DNA from: S012-113 sp965368405
GTDB taxonomy: Bacteria; Bacteroidota; Bacteroidia; Cytophagales; Cyclobacteriaceae
Length of the DNA: 64,000 bases
Direction of reading: 5' to 3'
Assembly (NCBI GenBank): GCA_965368405.1
Contig: CBDUMS010000004.1
Span: forward strand, 1 to 64,000
The notes beneath the pieces are model-generated. The model was not told the origin of the DNA, ran no database searches, and saw nothing but the letters and a program-made list of their open reading frames with translations. Made by a program: the position numbers and the translations under genes. Position 1 is the first letter of the stretch, and every line of letters starts with the position of its first letter. Positions 52,359-61,294 of the stretch are shown here, one piece after another.

Positions 52359-53732
52359 ATGTCTCAATTCGAACATACCGATACCATTGTCGCCCTCTCT
52401 ACCCCTCAGGGTGTAGGTGCGCTGGCAGTAATCCGTCTTTCAGGCTCGCTTGCCATCAAAGCAGTAAACAAGATTTTTTATGGGAAGGATCTGCAAAAAG
52501 TAGATTCCCATACCCTACATGTAGGCACAATTCGGAATAGCGATACGGTAATTGACGAAGTAGTAGTTTCGATTTTTAAGGGCCCAAAATCTTTTACTAA
52601 AGAAGATATTGTTGAGATCTCCTGTCATGGTTCGATGTACATTGCCAAACAAATTATCATGCTCTTGCTCGATAATGGACCTCGCTTAGCAAAAGCAGGT
52701 GAGTTTACGCAGAGAGCTTTTTTAAACGGACAATTCGATTTAGCACAGGCCGAAGCAGTAGCGGACCTTATCCACTCAGATTCAGAAGCCTCTCGCAAAG
52801 CGGCAATGAACCAAATGCGTGGTGGATTCTCGAATGAAATCCAGGTGCTCCGCGAGGAACTTATACATTTTGCCTCGATGATAGAACTCGAACTCGATTT
52901 TGCTGAGGAAGACGTTGAGTTTGCAAATCGGGATGAGCTGAAGAGCTTAATCAATAATATACTTGTCAAAATATCTACCCTGATCAGCAGTTTTGAGATA
53001 GGTAACGTAATAAAAAACGGTATTCCTACGGTTATTGCTGGCAAGCCCAATGCAGGGAAATCTACACTTCTCAACGCGCTGCTAAAGGAAGAGCGTGCCA
53101 TTGTTTCTGAGATCGCTGGAACAACCCGTGATGTTATCGAAGATGAGATTGTTTTAGGTGGAATTGCGTTTCGATTCATCGATACTGCCGGGATTCGAGA
53201 TACCACCGATGCGATCGAAGCAATTGGCGTTAAAAAGACCCACGAGAAGATCAGTGAAGCCAGTTTGGTGCTGTTTTTATTCGACTTAGACACAGAATCT
53301 CTTGAAAGCATAGAGGAAAAAGTAGTCGAGCTCAACCAACAAAAAACACCCTTTATTGCCATTGGAAATAAGGCCGATAAAGTTGGCGGTGCGATAATCA
53401 AGGCATTCGAAAAGCTGCCGAATACCATTTCTATTACAGCTACACATCATGAAGACCTTGAGCGCTTAGAAGATGCCATCCTCGAAAAAGTAAATATTGA
53501 ATCCTTTAATACCGGCGATACCGTTGTAACCAATATCCGTCATCAGCAAGAACTATTGAATACCCAAAAGGCATTAATAGATGTAATTCAGGGCATCGAT
53601 AAGGGCATTACTAATGATATTTTAGCCATGGAGATCAGACAAGCACTGCATCACCTTGGCGAGATTACTGGTACAATCACTACTGATGACTTGCTTGAGA
53701 ATATTTTCAGCAAATTCTGTATCGGGAAATGA
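52359..53732 (+). CDS. mnmE: tRNA modification GTPase MnmE
   Basis: A 457-residue MnmE, which with MnmG makes 5-carboxymethylaminomethyl-uridine at the wobble position. The N-terminal tetrahydrofolate-binding domain begins TDTIVALSTPQGVGALAVIR. The helical domain holds the G domain, with P-loop GKPNAGKSTLL, G2 TTRDV, G3 DTAGIRDT and G4 GNKAD. The C-terminal motif is FCIGK with the catalytic cysteine C454. All conserved elements are intact and the length is normal. It has a canonical promoter and is monocistronic here. Confidence 0.97.
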   Translation: MSQFEHTDTIVALSTPQGVGALAVIRLSGSLAIKAVNKIFYGKDLQKVDSHTLHVGTIRNSDTVIDEVVVSIFKGPKSFTKEDIVEISCHGSMYIAKQIIMLLLDNGPRLAKAGEFTQRAFLNGQFDLAQAEAVADLIHSDSEASRKAAMNQMRGGFSNEIQVLREELIHFASMIELELDFAEEDVEFANRDELKSLINNILVKISTLISSFEIGNVIKNGIPTVIAGKPNAGKSTLLNALLKEERAIVSEIAGTTRDVIEDEIVLGGIAFRFIDTAGIRDTTDAIEAIGVKKTHEKISEASLVLFLFDLDTESLESIEEKVVELNQQKTPFIAIGNKADKVGGAIIKAFEKLPNTISITATHHEDLERLEDAILEKVNIESFNTGDTVVTNIRHQQELLNTQKALIDVIQGIDKGITNDILAMEIRQALHHLGEITGTITTDDLLENIFSKFCIGK

Positions 53733-53876
53733 GTTTACATTACAACGTCTCTTTCTTACTCAAACGCTTATTTTTAGTGAGTTCAATCTAGGCATTGATT
53801 GGTCTTATACTCCCGAATCAATATCGTTCGCTAATCCAATATGTTTCTAAGGAGGCTCAACTAATTTCTTTTTTAA

Positions 53877-53884
53877 TATATTTG
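53877..53884 (+). promoter_or_regulatory. Candidate -7 box of the DUF4397 lipoprotein
   Basis: TATATTTG, a full TAnnTTTG match, 22 nt before the ATG at 53907. No -33 TTG at normal spacing is visible. Confidence 0.4.
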
Positions 53885-53906
53885 ACGCCGGAATAGATAA
53901 AATCAA

Positions 53907-54635
53907 ATGACGACGATTAAAATACTTAGTTTGCGAACACTTCTATTAATGTCTATTGTACTGTTAGGTGCCTGTAGCAACAACAATGAAGAGCCTGAAC
54001 CGTCTATCAATTACGAAATGGCTATGCTCAGGACATTTAATTATGTTACCGCCGACATCAGTCTGGATTTTTATATGGATGATGCTTTAACTATCGAAGG
54101 AGTTGCTTATGCATTTGGCAGTCTGTCAGAGTTTAAATTCGAAGAAGGCTCAAACTCTGTAACTCACTCGATTAGGGTGAATGACGGGGATGAAGTGTTT
54201 TCCACAGAACTAGATGTTGTGGCTGATGCATCATATTTATCAGCAGTTATCGGCCCCTTATCAGGTGGCGGAAAAGTAATTATTGCTAATAATGACTTAA
54301 CGACACCGGCTACCGGAAACATTAGGTTAAGGTTCTTGCATGCCTATAATAACGAAGGGGCCGTTGATATTTATGTAGGAGGTAGAGAAGCATCCAACAA
54401 ACTTGTTAACAATCTTGAATATGGCGAATTGAGTGATTATTATGAAATCGCAGTCGATGATATAAACTCAAACTTTGTTCTAACGAAAACTGGTGTTGCT
54501 CCTAATGTTGACACCGACCTCATCCAATCCACTGATAATGATTCACATGAAGCCGGTGACATATATCTAGATGTTTTTGCACCAAAGACGATTGATCCTA
54601 CCTCAGCATTAAGCTGGTATACACCAAAACAATAG
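53907..54635 (+). CDS. DUF4397-domain lipoprotein
   Basis: A 242-residue protein with a lipoprotein signal (LLLMSIVLLGAC, Cys about 23). The DUF4397-like beta-sandwich is marked by YLSAVIGPLSGGGKVIIANN and NIRLRFLHAYNNEGAVDIYV. DUF4397 proteins are surface lipoproteins of unknown role, widespread in Bacteroidota. It is a single-gene unit followed by a 519-nt gap. Confidence 0.83.
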   Translation: MTTIKILSLRTLLLMSIVLLGACSNNNEEPEPSINYEMAMLRTFNYVTADISLDFYMDDALTIEGVAYAFGSLSEFKFEEGSNSVTHSIRVNDGDEVFSTELDVVADASYLSAVIGPLSGGGKVIIANNDLTTPATGNIRLRFLHAYNNEGAVDIYVGGREASNKLVNNLEYGELSDYYEIAVDDINSNFVLTKTGVAPNVDTDLIQSTDNDSHEAGDIYLDVFAPKTIDPTSALSWYTPKQ

Positions 54636-55154
54636 GTAGATAGCTCGTTGAAGCATACTAGTACTTAATGCTAAACAGTCATTAGCCCTTAACGACGTAT
54701 ATTCAGAATTGGAAGTTGTCCCTAATGGTGTTTCGTATGACCTCCTGGCTACTGGAGTTCAAACCACCAGTCTGCCAAATATGAAATATAAGTGATCTAT
54801 TTGCTGTCACGATTAAAGCGCATTCCATCCATGGATAATTGATCTATGCATATCCCTGCTAATAATTAAAGCCTAGAGTAGCTGGGTACTAAATATTAAA
54901 TTTCGTATGTGGGATTCAAATGTCTCGTGCCTCTCTCTTTGAGATGGCAAAGATTAGTTCTATAGAATTGGCAATATGCAAATCTGCAGTAAATAAGATA
55001 TCCTTTAAGCACGAAATAACCGTCGAGTACAATTTCTCTTACAAAGTTTCTAGTGTGGCTCACAAAAAATATAAGTTCGTTCACAAATACCGGGGCGCAC
55101 GATTTCAACTGTATTTGTAGCTTACAGTAATTAAAAACACACTTAAGAAATATT
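54636..55154 (+). other. 519-nt gap, possible gene remnant
   Basis: No convincing gene is visible. The segment 54661-54795 is an open frame without start that reads plausibly (for example ELEVVPNGVSYDLLATG) and ends in TGA; it could be a remnant of a lipoprotein gene, perhaps a DUF4397 relative. Two short frames near 54896-55120 on the two strands look like noise. The rest is AT-rich. Confidence 0.35.
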
Positions 55155-58100
55155 ATGAAAAAACTGCTACTAGTCTTATTTGTCTCCTTTACTGTTCTTG
55201 CAAAGGCCCAGGTGTTTTGGCCAACTACTGAACCTGAAGTAATTGAAAATCTCGGAAGTTACACGCTTTCCAAAGTTGTTTCAGCTGACTTAAACAACGA
55301 TGGCACTGATGAGATTATCTATTACAAATATTTTTCTACCACGAAAACAATAACGATTCACGATCCTAGTAGTGGTACTTCCTTAGATATTGCAACAAGC
55401 TCTGGTGCGGGCAAGTTTAAATTCGGCGATTTTAATGAAGATGGGTTTTTAGACATCATTCACGACGCATCTGTTGTTTATGTGTATTTGTCAGACGATT
55501 CTAAGTCATTTTTAGCATCAGGTTTTTATGCTGGCTCCGCATTAGCTCCTGGATCAACAGCAGTTGCTGTTGGAGACATCGATGAAAACGGTGATCTCGA
55601 TGTACTTGTTGCAGCCTTTGGCCCTCATAAATGGGTTGTTTATAATGGTGATGGGCTTGGAGGATTTACAGAAACTAATTTAGGCCTACCAACAAGTTGG
55701 AGCGCCGCTTCGGGCACATATACTGCATCGATTGAGCTTATAGATTTTGATGGCGACGACAACTTAGACATTATTGCAAGCGGTAAAACATTCCCGAGTC
55801 CTGCGAGCAAATATGGCACCACCATTTCGAAGGGAGATGGCTCTGGAGCTTTCAATTTCGCATCAGATTATCTCTCAACCATTGATGTGGCAGCGAATAA
55901 GCCCATATTTTATGGTGATGGTGACGAGGTATTAATTACAGATGTTGACGGTGATAGTGAGCCCGATATAATTTTTCAAGGTGCCTTTGGGAATGGAAGC
56001 AAGATTCTGCTAAACACCGGTGTTGCCATACCAACATTTACCGATTTAGGTTTTAGCCTGGGGAGTGATTTCATGCTAGCGGATTTTAATGGCGATCTTG
56101 AAATGGATATTGTTAATGCAAGTAATAATGGGCATTACGACATCATGCTTTCAGACGGCAATGGATCGTTCAGCTATGATAGGTCCTTTGCAACAGGCAG
56201 CAATCAAGGAAGCACATTTACAATGGCAGATGCCAATGGTGATAGTGAAAAAGATATTGTCTATTCTGATGGCATTGAAGATATTCTTTATTTGGCCACA
56301 TTTGATAATGGCTACAAAAGCTATAATGGGTTGGTTGGCGAGTATAATCTAAGAGATGAAACTTATTATGATGCTGAACTCTCTGATTTAGATGGCGACG
56401 GCTATGACGAAATGCTAACCTTGCACAACGACAGCTTGGTGGTTATGATGAATAACGATATGCAATGGTCATTTGCAGCGGCAGATTACTATATAACACC
56501 GGATAATCCTAAAGCAATTGAAGTAGTTGATTTGACCAACGATGGCTACCCGGAAGTTATCGTAGGAAGTGCCGATGCCACTAATACTAATATCACGGTA
56601 TTCACTAATGATAATTCTGGCAATCTCTCATTTGGAACACAATTCACTTCTGGAAATATAGCAGACATAACTTCAGGAGACTTAAATGGTAATGGGGCAC
56701 CAGATATTATTGCTGTAACCAATTCCGACATATTGGTGATGCTAAATAATGGTACTGGCACATTAGCCTCTCCTATTAGCACAAGTTTTTCAAGTGGCAA
56801 TTTTGTGTCTACAGGAGACATTAATGGAGATGGTTTTTTAGACGTAATCGTGAAACGGTCAAGCCGAGTTTACGCATATCTTGGAGATGGATCTGGTGGG
56901 TTAACGGCATCCGGTCAGAATGATTTCATTAATGATTTAGGAAACGAATCACTTAGGGTTGCCGATTTTAATAATGATGGTATTGATGATATCGTTAGTA
57001 TAAAATCCTCATTTTCCAATTATCAAATAAATGTAGCTTTAGGAGAGGCCGGTAAACTCTTGTCTGAATTAACCGTGGTGCTATCTGGGTCATTTTTTAA
57101 TCCAGTTGATTTCAATATTGGAGATTTTAATGGGGATGGAAATTTAGACGTTGTTCTTGATTCAGACCATTCGAAAGAGATGAGAACGTTTCTTGGTGAT
57201 GGAACCGGAAGTTTTGTTGAACCAATGCCTGCCATTAAAATTTCATCGGTATCCAGTGATAATAACGTACATATTGCGGTTGGAGACATCAACTTTAATG
57301 ACAAAACTGATGTTGTTATTGTGCGCCAGAGTGAAGCTTACGTTTTGCTAAATGTATTTACCCAAGCCACTGAACCAACCGTTTCTGCATCTAATTTATC
57401 TATCGGCACCCCCGATTTTAATGGCACTGATATCAGCTGGGATCGAGGAAATGGCGACGCTGTAATGGTACTAATTGCGGAAAATACTATTGATTTGACT
57501 AAGCTTCCTGTTGATTTTAGTATTTCGAATGATTTAGGTGGCAATAGTATACTATATGATGGCACAGGAGCTTCCGTAACTTCTGGAGTCCTTAAAAAGA
57601 ATACTATGTACGAGGTTGGAGTAATCGAGTACAATGGTAGTACAGTATCCGCAAACTATTTCACATCGGGCTTTCCAACGGCAAGTTTTACCACCCCTAA
57701 AAGTGCTCAAACCATTACTTTCAATTACTCGGCTGACGTGGCATACACTCAAAACCCATATGCTGGAATTGCAACGGCGAGTTCGGGGTTAGATATAACC
57801 TACGAAGTAGTTTCGGGACCGGCAGAAATAACAACAGAAGGTTTAATACAGCTAACAGGTATTGGCGCTGTTACGTTACGCGCTAAGCAGGAAGGAAATA
57901 ATGAATATGACCCTGCTCCTGACGTGGAACAGACCTTCACTGTTATTCAAGGTCAACAAACTATCTCTTTTAACCTTTCTGCCACTACTTATATTAATTA
58001 TGATAATTATGAGCTACCCATCTATTCATCAGGTGGGTTGCCAATATCGTATAGTCTTGATAGTGGTCCTGGTTCCTTGGTTACCGATGGCGACACTACA

Positions 58101-59555
58101 TGGTATGTTTGGGATGGTGAAGGAAGTATAACCATAACTGCCACACAAGCAGGTAGTACAGAATTTTCGGCTGCAGTTCCAGTTATTAGAGCATCTACTA
58201 TTAGTAAAAGAGACCAAACTATAACCTGGAATCGATCTGAAGTAATTCAGAATAAAAATAATCGCCTTATATACCTGGAGGGAGAGAGTATTCAAATGAC
58301 GCTGGACACATTACAACTGAATGCAGTAAGCAGTTCGGGGTTACCAGTTACTTATATAATATTTAGTGGACCTGGTTATTTGGAAGGTATTAATGAAGAT
58401 TCAAGGAATTACATCTATAATGGAGTAGGAGATGTAACCATTAATGCTTTCGCATCGGGCGATGATGTATATAATAGTACATTTCCCGCTGATGTAAACT
58501 TTACGGTTATTAAAGGAGACCAGACAATTAGCCACAATGCTCAGATAAATGGTATAGGATTATCGAGCTATGCCTATGACCCAGAAGTATGGGTTAAAAT
58601 TAATGGCAATTCGACCTCTGGGTTAGCAATAGATTACTCTCTAGCCAACACCGACCTAGCGACTATTGTTGCGGACAGCGTAAATGTAACGTCTGTCGGT
58701 AGTATCTCTTTACGATTGAACCAAGCTGGCGACGACAATTGGAATGCTGCCGCAGAGGTACAAGTAAATTGGGCTGTCTCAAGAGCAAATCAAGTGGTTA
58801 TATTTGATGACATCTATGAGAACATGGTTGTAAAGGACTCGGTTATTGTGTTAGAAGCAAGTAACGACTCAGGTCTAGATATTTTGTATGATATATCGCG
58901 AAACCCAAGCAGTTCAGATGTTTCGATTAATGGCAACTCTCTTACCGTAAATAGCACAAGCAGAAGTGGTTCAATTCAAATTCGTGCATACAGCCAAGCA
59001 AATGTCAATTACAATCAGTCTGATCCAGTATTGGTTGATTTTTGCCTGCTACCTGAGACACCTTCGATTACGGTTTCAGGGCTCGGTTCATCAGCAGTAA
59101 CGCTTACATCTTCAAATACATGGGATTATGCGGAATGGGAAAAGGATGGCAGTGAGTTTTCATCATTTGCCGGAAATTTTCAACCTACCATTACCTCACA
59201 GGATCAAGTTGGGACCTACAAGGTAAGAGCTCGATCGCACGACGGAGAATGCCCCGTAAGTGATTGGTCGAATGAGGCAAGCCTATTGATAACTGGTCTT
59301 GGTGAACTATCTAATCAACTGAGTATCTATCCCAACCCGGCCGAGTCTATTGTCTTTGTAACACTACCTACAGAAGCGAATGCCAATCTTGATGTTTATG
59401 CAACTGATATGAATGGACGCACAATACGACTTAACTATGAGATAGAGTCGACGAAACAATTATCACTTGATATTTCCCACTTAACCAAAGGGAACTATCT
59501 GCTTCATTTAAGAAAAGGAGAGCAAGTATTTTATCGAAAACTAAATAAGAAATAG
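55155..59555 (+). CDS. Giant FG-GAP T9SS type A secreted protein
   Basis: A 1466-residue secreted protein with a signal peptide (KLLLVLFVSFTVLAKA). Residues about 40-740 contain 14 FG-GAP/VCBS repeats, each with a calcium-binding loop like DFNGDGNLD, DINGDGFLD or DLDGDGYDE. Fourteen repeats would make two seven-bladed beta-propellers, an integrin-like arrangement. Next, about 745-850, is a fibronectin-like domain, then five modules of about 85-105 residues starting at about 848, 932, 1019, 1121 and 1211, each beginning Q-T-I-x-F/W-like (QTITF, QTISF, QTITW, QTISH, QVVIF). An Ig-like segment precedes the type A T9SS sorting domain (about 1383-1466, LSIYPNPAESIVFVTL). It precedes a small lipoprotein by 5 nt. 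Confidence 0.9.
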   Translation: MKKLLLVLFVSFTVLAKAQVFWPTTEPEVIENLGSYTLSKVVSADLNNDGTDEIIYYKYFSTTKTITIHDPSSGTSLDIATSSGAGKFKFGDFNEDGFLDIIHDASVVYVYLSDDSKSFLASGFYAGSALAPGSTAVAVGDIDENGDLDVLVAAFGPHKWVVYNGDGLGGFTETNLGLPTSWSAASGTYTASIELIDFDGDDNLDIIASGKTFPSPASKYGTTISKGDGSGAFNFASDYLSTIDVAANKPIFYGDGDEVLITDVDGDSEPDIIFQGAFGNGSKILLNTGVAIPTFTDLGFSLGSDFMLADFNGDLEMDIVNASNNGHYDIMLSDGNGSFSYDRSFATGSNQGSTFTMADANGDSEKDIVYSDGIEDILYLATFDNGYKSYNGLVGEYNLRDETYYDAELSDLDGDGYDEMLTLHNDSLVVMMNNDMQWSFAAADYYITPDNPKAIEVVDLTNDGYPEVIVGSADATNTNITVFTNDNSGNLSFGTQFTSGNIADITSGDLNGNGAPDIIAVTNSDILVMLNNGTGTLASPISTSFSSGNFVSTGDINGDGFLDVIVKRSSRVYAYLGDGSGGLTASGQNDFINDLGNESLRVADFNNDGIDDIVSIKSSFSNYQINVALGEAGKLLSELTVVLSGSFFNPVDFNIGDFNGDGNLDVVLDSDHSKEMRTFLGDGTGSFVEPMPAIKISSVSSDNNVHIAVGDINFNDKTDVVIVRQSEAYVLLNVFTQATEPTVSASNLSIGTPDFNGTDISWDRGNGDAVMVLIAENTIDLTKLPVDFSISNDLGGNSILYDGTGASVTSGVLKKNTMYEVGVIEYNGSTVSANYFTSGFPTASFTTPKSAQTITFNYSADVAYTQNPYAGIATASSGLDITYEVVSGPAEITTEGLIQLTGIGAVTLRAKQEGNNEYDPAPDVEQTFTVIQGQQTISFNLSATTYINYDNYELPIYSSGGLPISYSLDSGPGSLVTDGDTTWYVWDGEGSITITATQAGSTEFSAAVPVIRASTISKRDQTITWNRSEVIQNKNNRLIYLEGESIQMTLDTLQLNAVSSSGLPVTYIIFSGPGYLEGINEDSRNYIYNGVGDVTINAFASGDDVYNSTFPADVNFTVIKGDQTISHNAQINGIGLSSYAYDPEVWVKINGNSTSGLAIDYSLANTDLATIVADSVNVTSVGSISLRLNQAGDDNWNAAAEVQVNWAVSRANQVVIFDDIYENMVVKDSVIVLEASNDSGLDILYDISRNPSSSDVSINGNSLTVNSTSRSGSIQIRAYSQANVNYNQSDPVLVDFCLLPETPSITVSGLGSSAVTLTSSNTWDYAEWEKDGSEFSSFAGNFQPTITSQDQVGTYKVRARSHDGECPVSDWSNEASLLITGLGELSNQLSIYPNPAESIVFVTLPTEANANLDVYATDMNGRTIRLNYEIESTKQLSLDISHLTKGNYLLHLRKGEQVFYRKLNKK

Positions 59556-59560
59556 AGAAT

Positions 59561-60016
59561 ATGAAACTTAATTTAAAATTATCCTTGGCGTTATGCCTGG
59601 TGAGTATACTAATAATATCTGGTTGTGGAGATGATGGCGATGGTGGCGGCGACCCGCAACCTCAGGGCGCAATGGCCGATGAAGTACTTGAAGCTAATGC
59701 CTGGAACCTGGAATCTGTAACGAGTAGCGCAAGTGGAGATTTAACTAGTGACTTTGCGGGATTAACAGTCTCCTTCTCAAACGGCAACTACACAGCAAGT
59801 AATACTGCTTATGGGGTCTTGGAAGCATCGGGAACTTATACCCTAAGTGACGTTACAGAATCTGGCTTATTTATTAGTCTTAGTAACGGCAACAATGGAA
59901 CAGCACAGATTAATGGAGAAAAGATTAATATGCAGATAACTGTGACTAACACCATTTTTGGAGGAGGGCGGTTATCCAGCCTTGCAGGAACCTATCAATT
60001 CGTTCTCACAAAATAG
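59561..60016 (+). CDS. Small beta-rich lipoprotein
   Basis: A 151-residue protein with a lipoprotein signal (LSLALCLVSILIISGC, Cys about 22), an Asp/Gly-rich linker (GDDGDGGGDPQPQG) and a mature domain of about 100 residues (EANAWNLESVTSSASGDL, YTASNTAYGVLEASGTYTLS). The beta pattern resembles lipocalin-like or DUF-type lipoproteins but I do not recognise a family. It starts 5 nt after the FG-GAP gene, so the two are cotranscribed and probably both surface-exposed. A hairpin follows its stop. Confidence 0.78.
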   Translation: MKLNLKLSLALCLVSILIISGCGDDGDGGGDPQPQGAMADEVLEANAWNLESVTSSASGDLTSDFAGLTVSFSNGNYTASNTAYGVLEASGTYTLSDVTESGLFISLSNGNNGTAQINGEKINMQITVTNTIFGGGRLSSLAGTYQFVLTK

Positions 60017-60028
60017 TTTAGAAATTTA

Positions 60029-60063
60029 AGATGCTAGCCGAAGGAAGACTTTGGCTAGTATTT
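60029..60063. terminator. Bidirectional hairpin terminator candidate
   Basis: The stem CTAGCC...GGCTAG extends to about 13 pairs with G-U, with a 9-nt loop. It lies 12 nt after the stop of the small lipoprotein and 25 nt past the stop of the opposite-strand 55-residue ORF. An A-run follows on the plus strand. It is a good candidate for a terminator shared by convergent genes. Confidence 0.5.
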
Positions 60064-60088
60064 ACCAAAAAAATATAGGCCTTCCACC

Positions 60089-60256
60089 CTACTTCTTGCG
60101 GTCCTTCTCTTTAGGGGTTTGATCAGAAATACGCATGGTCCTACAAATCGACTCGAAGTCGGCAGATCCGATAAATAAGTCTAAATAACTTGCTGATGTA
60201 AATTTACTCTTGCCGGCTCTGTTTTCGCCTAATGCTGTTCTATTGTGATTTGCCAT
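60089..60256 (-). CDS. Putative 55-residue basic protein
   Basis: An ORF of 56 codons on the minus strand, beginning MANHNRTALGENRAG and ending PKEKDRKK. It is basic (11 Lys/Arg, about 7 Asp/Glu), with no membrane helix. The frame has an ordinary amino-acid mix, and it lies in a 482-nt gap convergent with the upstream lipoprotein, separated from it by a hairpin, which supports it as a real gene. No promoter of the TAnnTTTG form is seen. No family is recognised; DNA or RNA binding is possible but not shown. Confidence 0.5.
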   Translation of the reverse strand: MANHNRTALGENRAGKSKFTSASYLDLFIGSADFESICRTMRISDQTPKEKDRKK

Positions 60257-60440
60257 GAATACTGTCTAAATGTTAAAGAGCATTATCGCTCTTATTCCAA
60301 CGAACCAGTAAGATACCATAATTACTTGGTTTAATTGTTATTGCCCATGGTATTAACTTTTCTAATCGGTACGAATCCTTGGTTAAATGTTGGAACTAAT
60401 TAATACGAATCTGAATTAGAAAGAAATATTTATACCATAA

Positions 60441-60471
60441 TTTGAATGGTAAAGCATATTATTTAGCTTTG
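60441..60471 (+). promoter_or_regulatory. Promoter of the tail-anchored protein gene
   Basis: TTTG at 60441-60444, a 19-nt spacer and TAGCTTTG at 60464-60471, a full canonical Bacteroidota promoter. The ATG at 60499 follows 27 nt later. Confidence 0.6.
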
Positions 60472-60498
60472 AAAGCTACGCACTATTAAAAGATCAGA

Positions 60499-61116
60499 AT
60501 GAGTAAGACCAAAACCTATGATATTTTTGAGGTCGAGGGAGAAGGATATTATTATTTCGGGCCCAATGAATTTGCTAACGATCCACAATTCCCTTACACC
60601 GAATTAAAACTATGGAAGTTTCGCAATGATGAGTATTGCCTCTCATTACTTCAGAAAAAAAAGAAAATCCTTCTAGCATACGGAACCTCGGAAAAGCTCG
60701 ATAATTTCTTAGTTGAGCGAGGCGTTGCAACTGAAGAATTCAAGGTACTGGAGGTTCAAAACGATGGCTGGAAATTAAGACTTCAAGGCGGCTACAAGCT
60801 AGAGCTAGAACACCGGTGGTCATACGCTTACTGCCTTAGCAAGAATTATAAAGACACCTTCTTCTCTTTCTTCGACGGTGCTGATCTTAGCTCAGAAGGA
60901 CCTAACATGGCTCCTAACTTAGTTGTAGATAAAAAGGTTACGCATACCTTAAGTGCGGAAGGAAACGAAGACGGTAGCGAACCGGAAGAATTAAATCAAT
61001 ATTTAACTGGGTCGCAAATAGAAAGCAATAGATCATCGTCTGCTGTTAAGAATATTGTATACGCGATATTCTTAATTATTGTAATGTACCTTGCCTGGAT
61101 GGCCGGCAGCGCTTAA
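60499..61116 (+). CDS. Tail-anchored protein of unknown function
   Basis: A 205-residue protein without signal peptide. The first 130 residues form a soluble domain rich in aromatics (GEGYYYFGPNEFANDPQFPY, WKFRNDEYCLSLL), followed by a disordered acidic linker (EGNEDGSEPEELNQ) and a C-terminal membrane helix (VYAIFLIIVMYLAWMAG) with four residues after it. This orientation leaves the domain in the cytoplasm, anchored at the inner membrane. I do not recognise the family. It has a strong promoter. A short ORF on the opposite strand overlaps its 3' end by 45 nt. Confidence 0.8.
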   Translation: MSKTKTYDIFEVEGEGYYYFGPNEFANDPQFPYTELKLWKFRNDEYCLSLLQKKKKILLAYGTSEKLDNFLVERGVATEEFKVLEVQNDGWKLRLQGGYKLELEHRWSYAYCLSKNYKDTFFSFFDGADLSSEGPNMAPNLVVDKKVTHTLSAEGNEDGSEPEELNQYLTGSQIESNRSSSAVKNIVYAIFLIIVMYLAWMAGSA

Positions 61117-61212
61117 GATAATCCAAGCACCTAGACTGTAAAATATCAAGATAAATATTTGAATACCGGGTACACTGGGTTCAACCACCTCTTTACCATT
61201 AGGCTTCTCCAT
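61072..61212 (-). CDS. Putative 46-residue single-helix membrane protein
   Basis: A minus-strand ORF of 47 codons starting MEKPNGKEVVEPSVPG, followed by one membrane helix (IQIFILIFYSLGAWIILS) and a short tail ending VHYNN. The hydrophilic-then-hydrophobic pattern looks like a real small membrane protein rather than noise, but the last 45 nt overlap the convergent tail-anchored gene. No clear promoter. A small membrane regulator is possible; the call is tentative. Confidence 0.35.
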   Translation of the reverse strand: MEKPNGKEVVEPSVPGIQIFILIFYSLGAWIILSAAGHPGKVHYNN

Positions 61213-61294
61213 TCGTATAAATAATTTAATAGGAATAACAATCTAAGGACAAAAGACATATCTTTAGTTACTCTGTAATTTAACGAAATGACCT

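Noticed and set aside
54896..55120. Two short opposite frames of 66-70 codons
   Set aside because: Atypical composition (many Lys, Phe, Tyr, Cys), no signal or motif, and overlapping each other on opposite strands.
60276..60293. Six-bp hairpin AAGAGC...GCTCTT
   Set aside because: Short and AT-rich with no U-run, and placed 20 nt upstream of the small ORF start. It could be noise.
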